Assembly: GCA_945873145.1 (NCBI GenBank)
Contig: CAMCBZ010000029.1
Span: 1-34,371, forward strand
DNA from: an uncultured Prevotella sp.
GTDB lineage: Bacteria; Bacteroidota; Bacteroidia; Bacteroidales; Bacteroidaceae
Length of the DNA stretch: 34,371 nt
Direction: 5' to 3'
Position 1 is the stretch's first letter; every line of letters starts with the position of its first letter. The notes under the pieces were generated by a model. That model had not been told where the DNA came from. It worked only from the letters and a program-made list of their open reading frames with translations, and ran no database searches. Below are positions 34,068 to 34,371 of the stretch, piece by piece. A program made the position numbers and the translations under genes.

Positions 34068-34161
34068 CATTTTCCCCTTCCCATTTTATATTTTTTCAGA
34101 AGAGATCCCCTTGTTGGCTTCTCTCGAAGTTGTTTTGCCGGGTCATAAGTTGTATATATCA

Positions 34162-34237
34162 TTTTCTCATCCTTGTAGTCTATGCGGCGCATAGTTATAT
34201 TTTCTCATCCTCGTAGTCTATGCGACGCATAGTTATA
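34162..34237. repeat. 38-bp tandem duplication with internal palindromes
   Basis: Copies at 34162-34199 and 34200-34237 differ at two positions (34174/34212 and 34187/34225). Each contains a perfect 7-bp-arm palindrome CTATGCG-N-CGCATAG (34180-34194 and 34218-34232), and one of the two differences is the central unpaired base. A smaller palindrome TGTGACACA follows at 34243-34251. No gene is present in 34068-34327. Confidence 0.85.
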
Positions 34238-34268
34238 TTGTATGTGACACAAATTTATTGTTTGCGAT

Positions 34269-34292
34269 GCGCTACAGTGCTACACCGCTACA
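34269..34292 (-). repeat. Octamer array E, third version of the unit
   Basis: On the minus strand the units are TGTAGCGG, TGTAGCAC, TGTAGCGC, preceded by CCTTA exactly as in array B. The core triplet is TAG rather than TGG or CGA. It sits in the noncoding DNA after the two tRNA genes, at the far end of the contig. Confidence 0.85.
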
Positions 34293-34327
34293 TAAGGTAG
34301 ATATAAACATGCAATCAGATAAATGCC

Positions 34328-34371
34328 CTGTCTCTTATACACATCTGACGCTGCCGACGATACTCCTTGTG
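34328..34371 (-). other. Illumina Nextera adapter contamination, right end
   Basis: This is the reverse complement of the left-end adapter. The mosaic end lies at 34328-34346, the adapter core at 34347-34360, the complement of index S507 at 34361-34368, and 34369-34371 (GTG) continues into the P5 primer sequence. Read-through of short inserts would place adapter at both contig ends in this opposed arrangement. Biological sequence ends at 34327. Confidence 0.98.

Overview
This is a complete assembled contig rather than a random genomic slice. Both ends carry synthetic Illumina Nextera adapter (1-41 and 34328-34371, including an i5 index that reads as S507), so the biological sequence runs from 42 to 34327. 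The DNA is of Bacteroidota type, most likely a Prevotella-like gut or rumen bacterium. The evidence is repeated promoters of the TTTG / TAnnTTTG class upstream of genes, almost no Shine-Dalgarno sequences, and families common in Bacteroidota (bifunctional ThrA next to a phosphoglycerate-mutase-like ThrB substitute, M64 peptidase, AspT/YidE-type transporter, large MaeB malic enzyme). The genus is inferred from general resemblance only. Most genes are intact housekeeping genes; I see no insertion sequence, prophage, CRISPR array or defence island.

Layout. 42-586: AT-rich noncoding DNA with three arrays of an 8-bp repeat. 587-6437 (+): YhcH-like protein, a WG-repeat-like protein in tandem with an LtaS-like membrane sulfatase-fold enzyme, an esterase-like hydrolase, an AlkD-like DNA glycosylase, a nitroreductase and a PspC-domain protein. 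A bidirectional terminator at 6516-6556 separates these from a long minus-strand glycine cleavage operon (12290 to 6611) in the order gcvT-gcvH-gcvPA-gcvPB-lpd, with the P-protein split in two. Next are maeB (-), a divergent TetR regulator (+), the histidine genes hisG-hisD-hisC (-), a divergent lipoprotein lytic transglycosylase (+), a possible 56-codon ORF, and an HD-domain protein (+). After that come a MATE exporter (-), ferritin (-), the threonine operon thrA-apgM-thrC (-), an AspT/YidE-type transporter (-), NudC (-), a secreted M64 peptidase (-), a LysM glucosaminidase (-) and two tRNA genes (Thr-CGU, Gly-CCC, +).

How genes work together. GcvT, GcvH, GcvPA/PB and Lpd form the whole glycine cleavage complex from one promoter. 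ThrA, the ApgM-like protein and ThrC cover aspartate to threonine except aspartate-semialdehyde dehydrogenase. HisG, HisD and HisC supply the first and late steps of histidine synthesis, with hisB not adjacent. The transglycosylase, glucosaminidase and LtaS-like genes act on the envelope.

The least explained material is noncoding. It includes period-8 GC-rich arrays of three sequence versions arranged as nested inverted pairs around the yhcH-like gene and again at the right end. A -7 promoter box forms the exact loop of a 13-bp inverted repeat. A 38-bp tandem duplication with near-identical palindromes lies downstream of the tRNAs. Several operon spacers carry hairpins.
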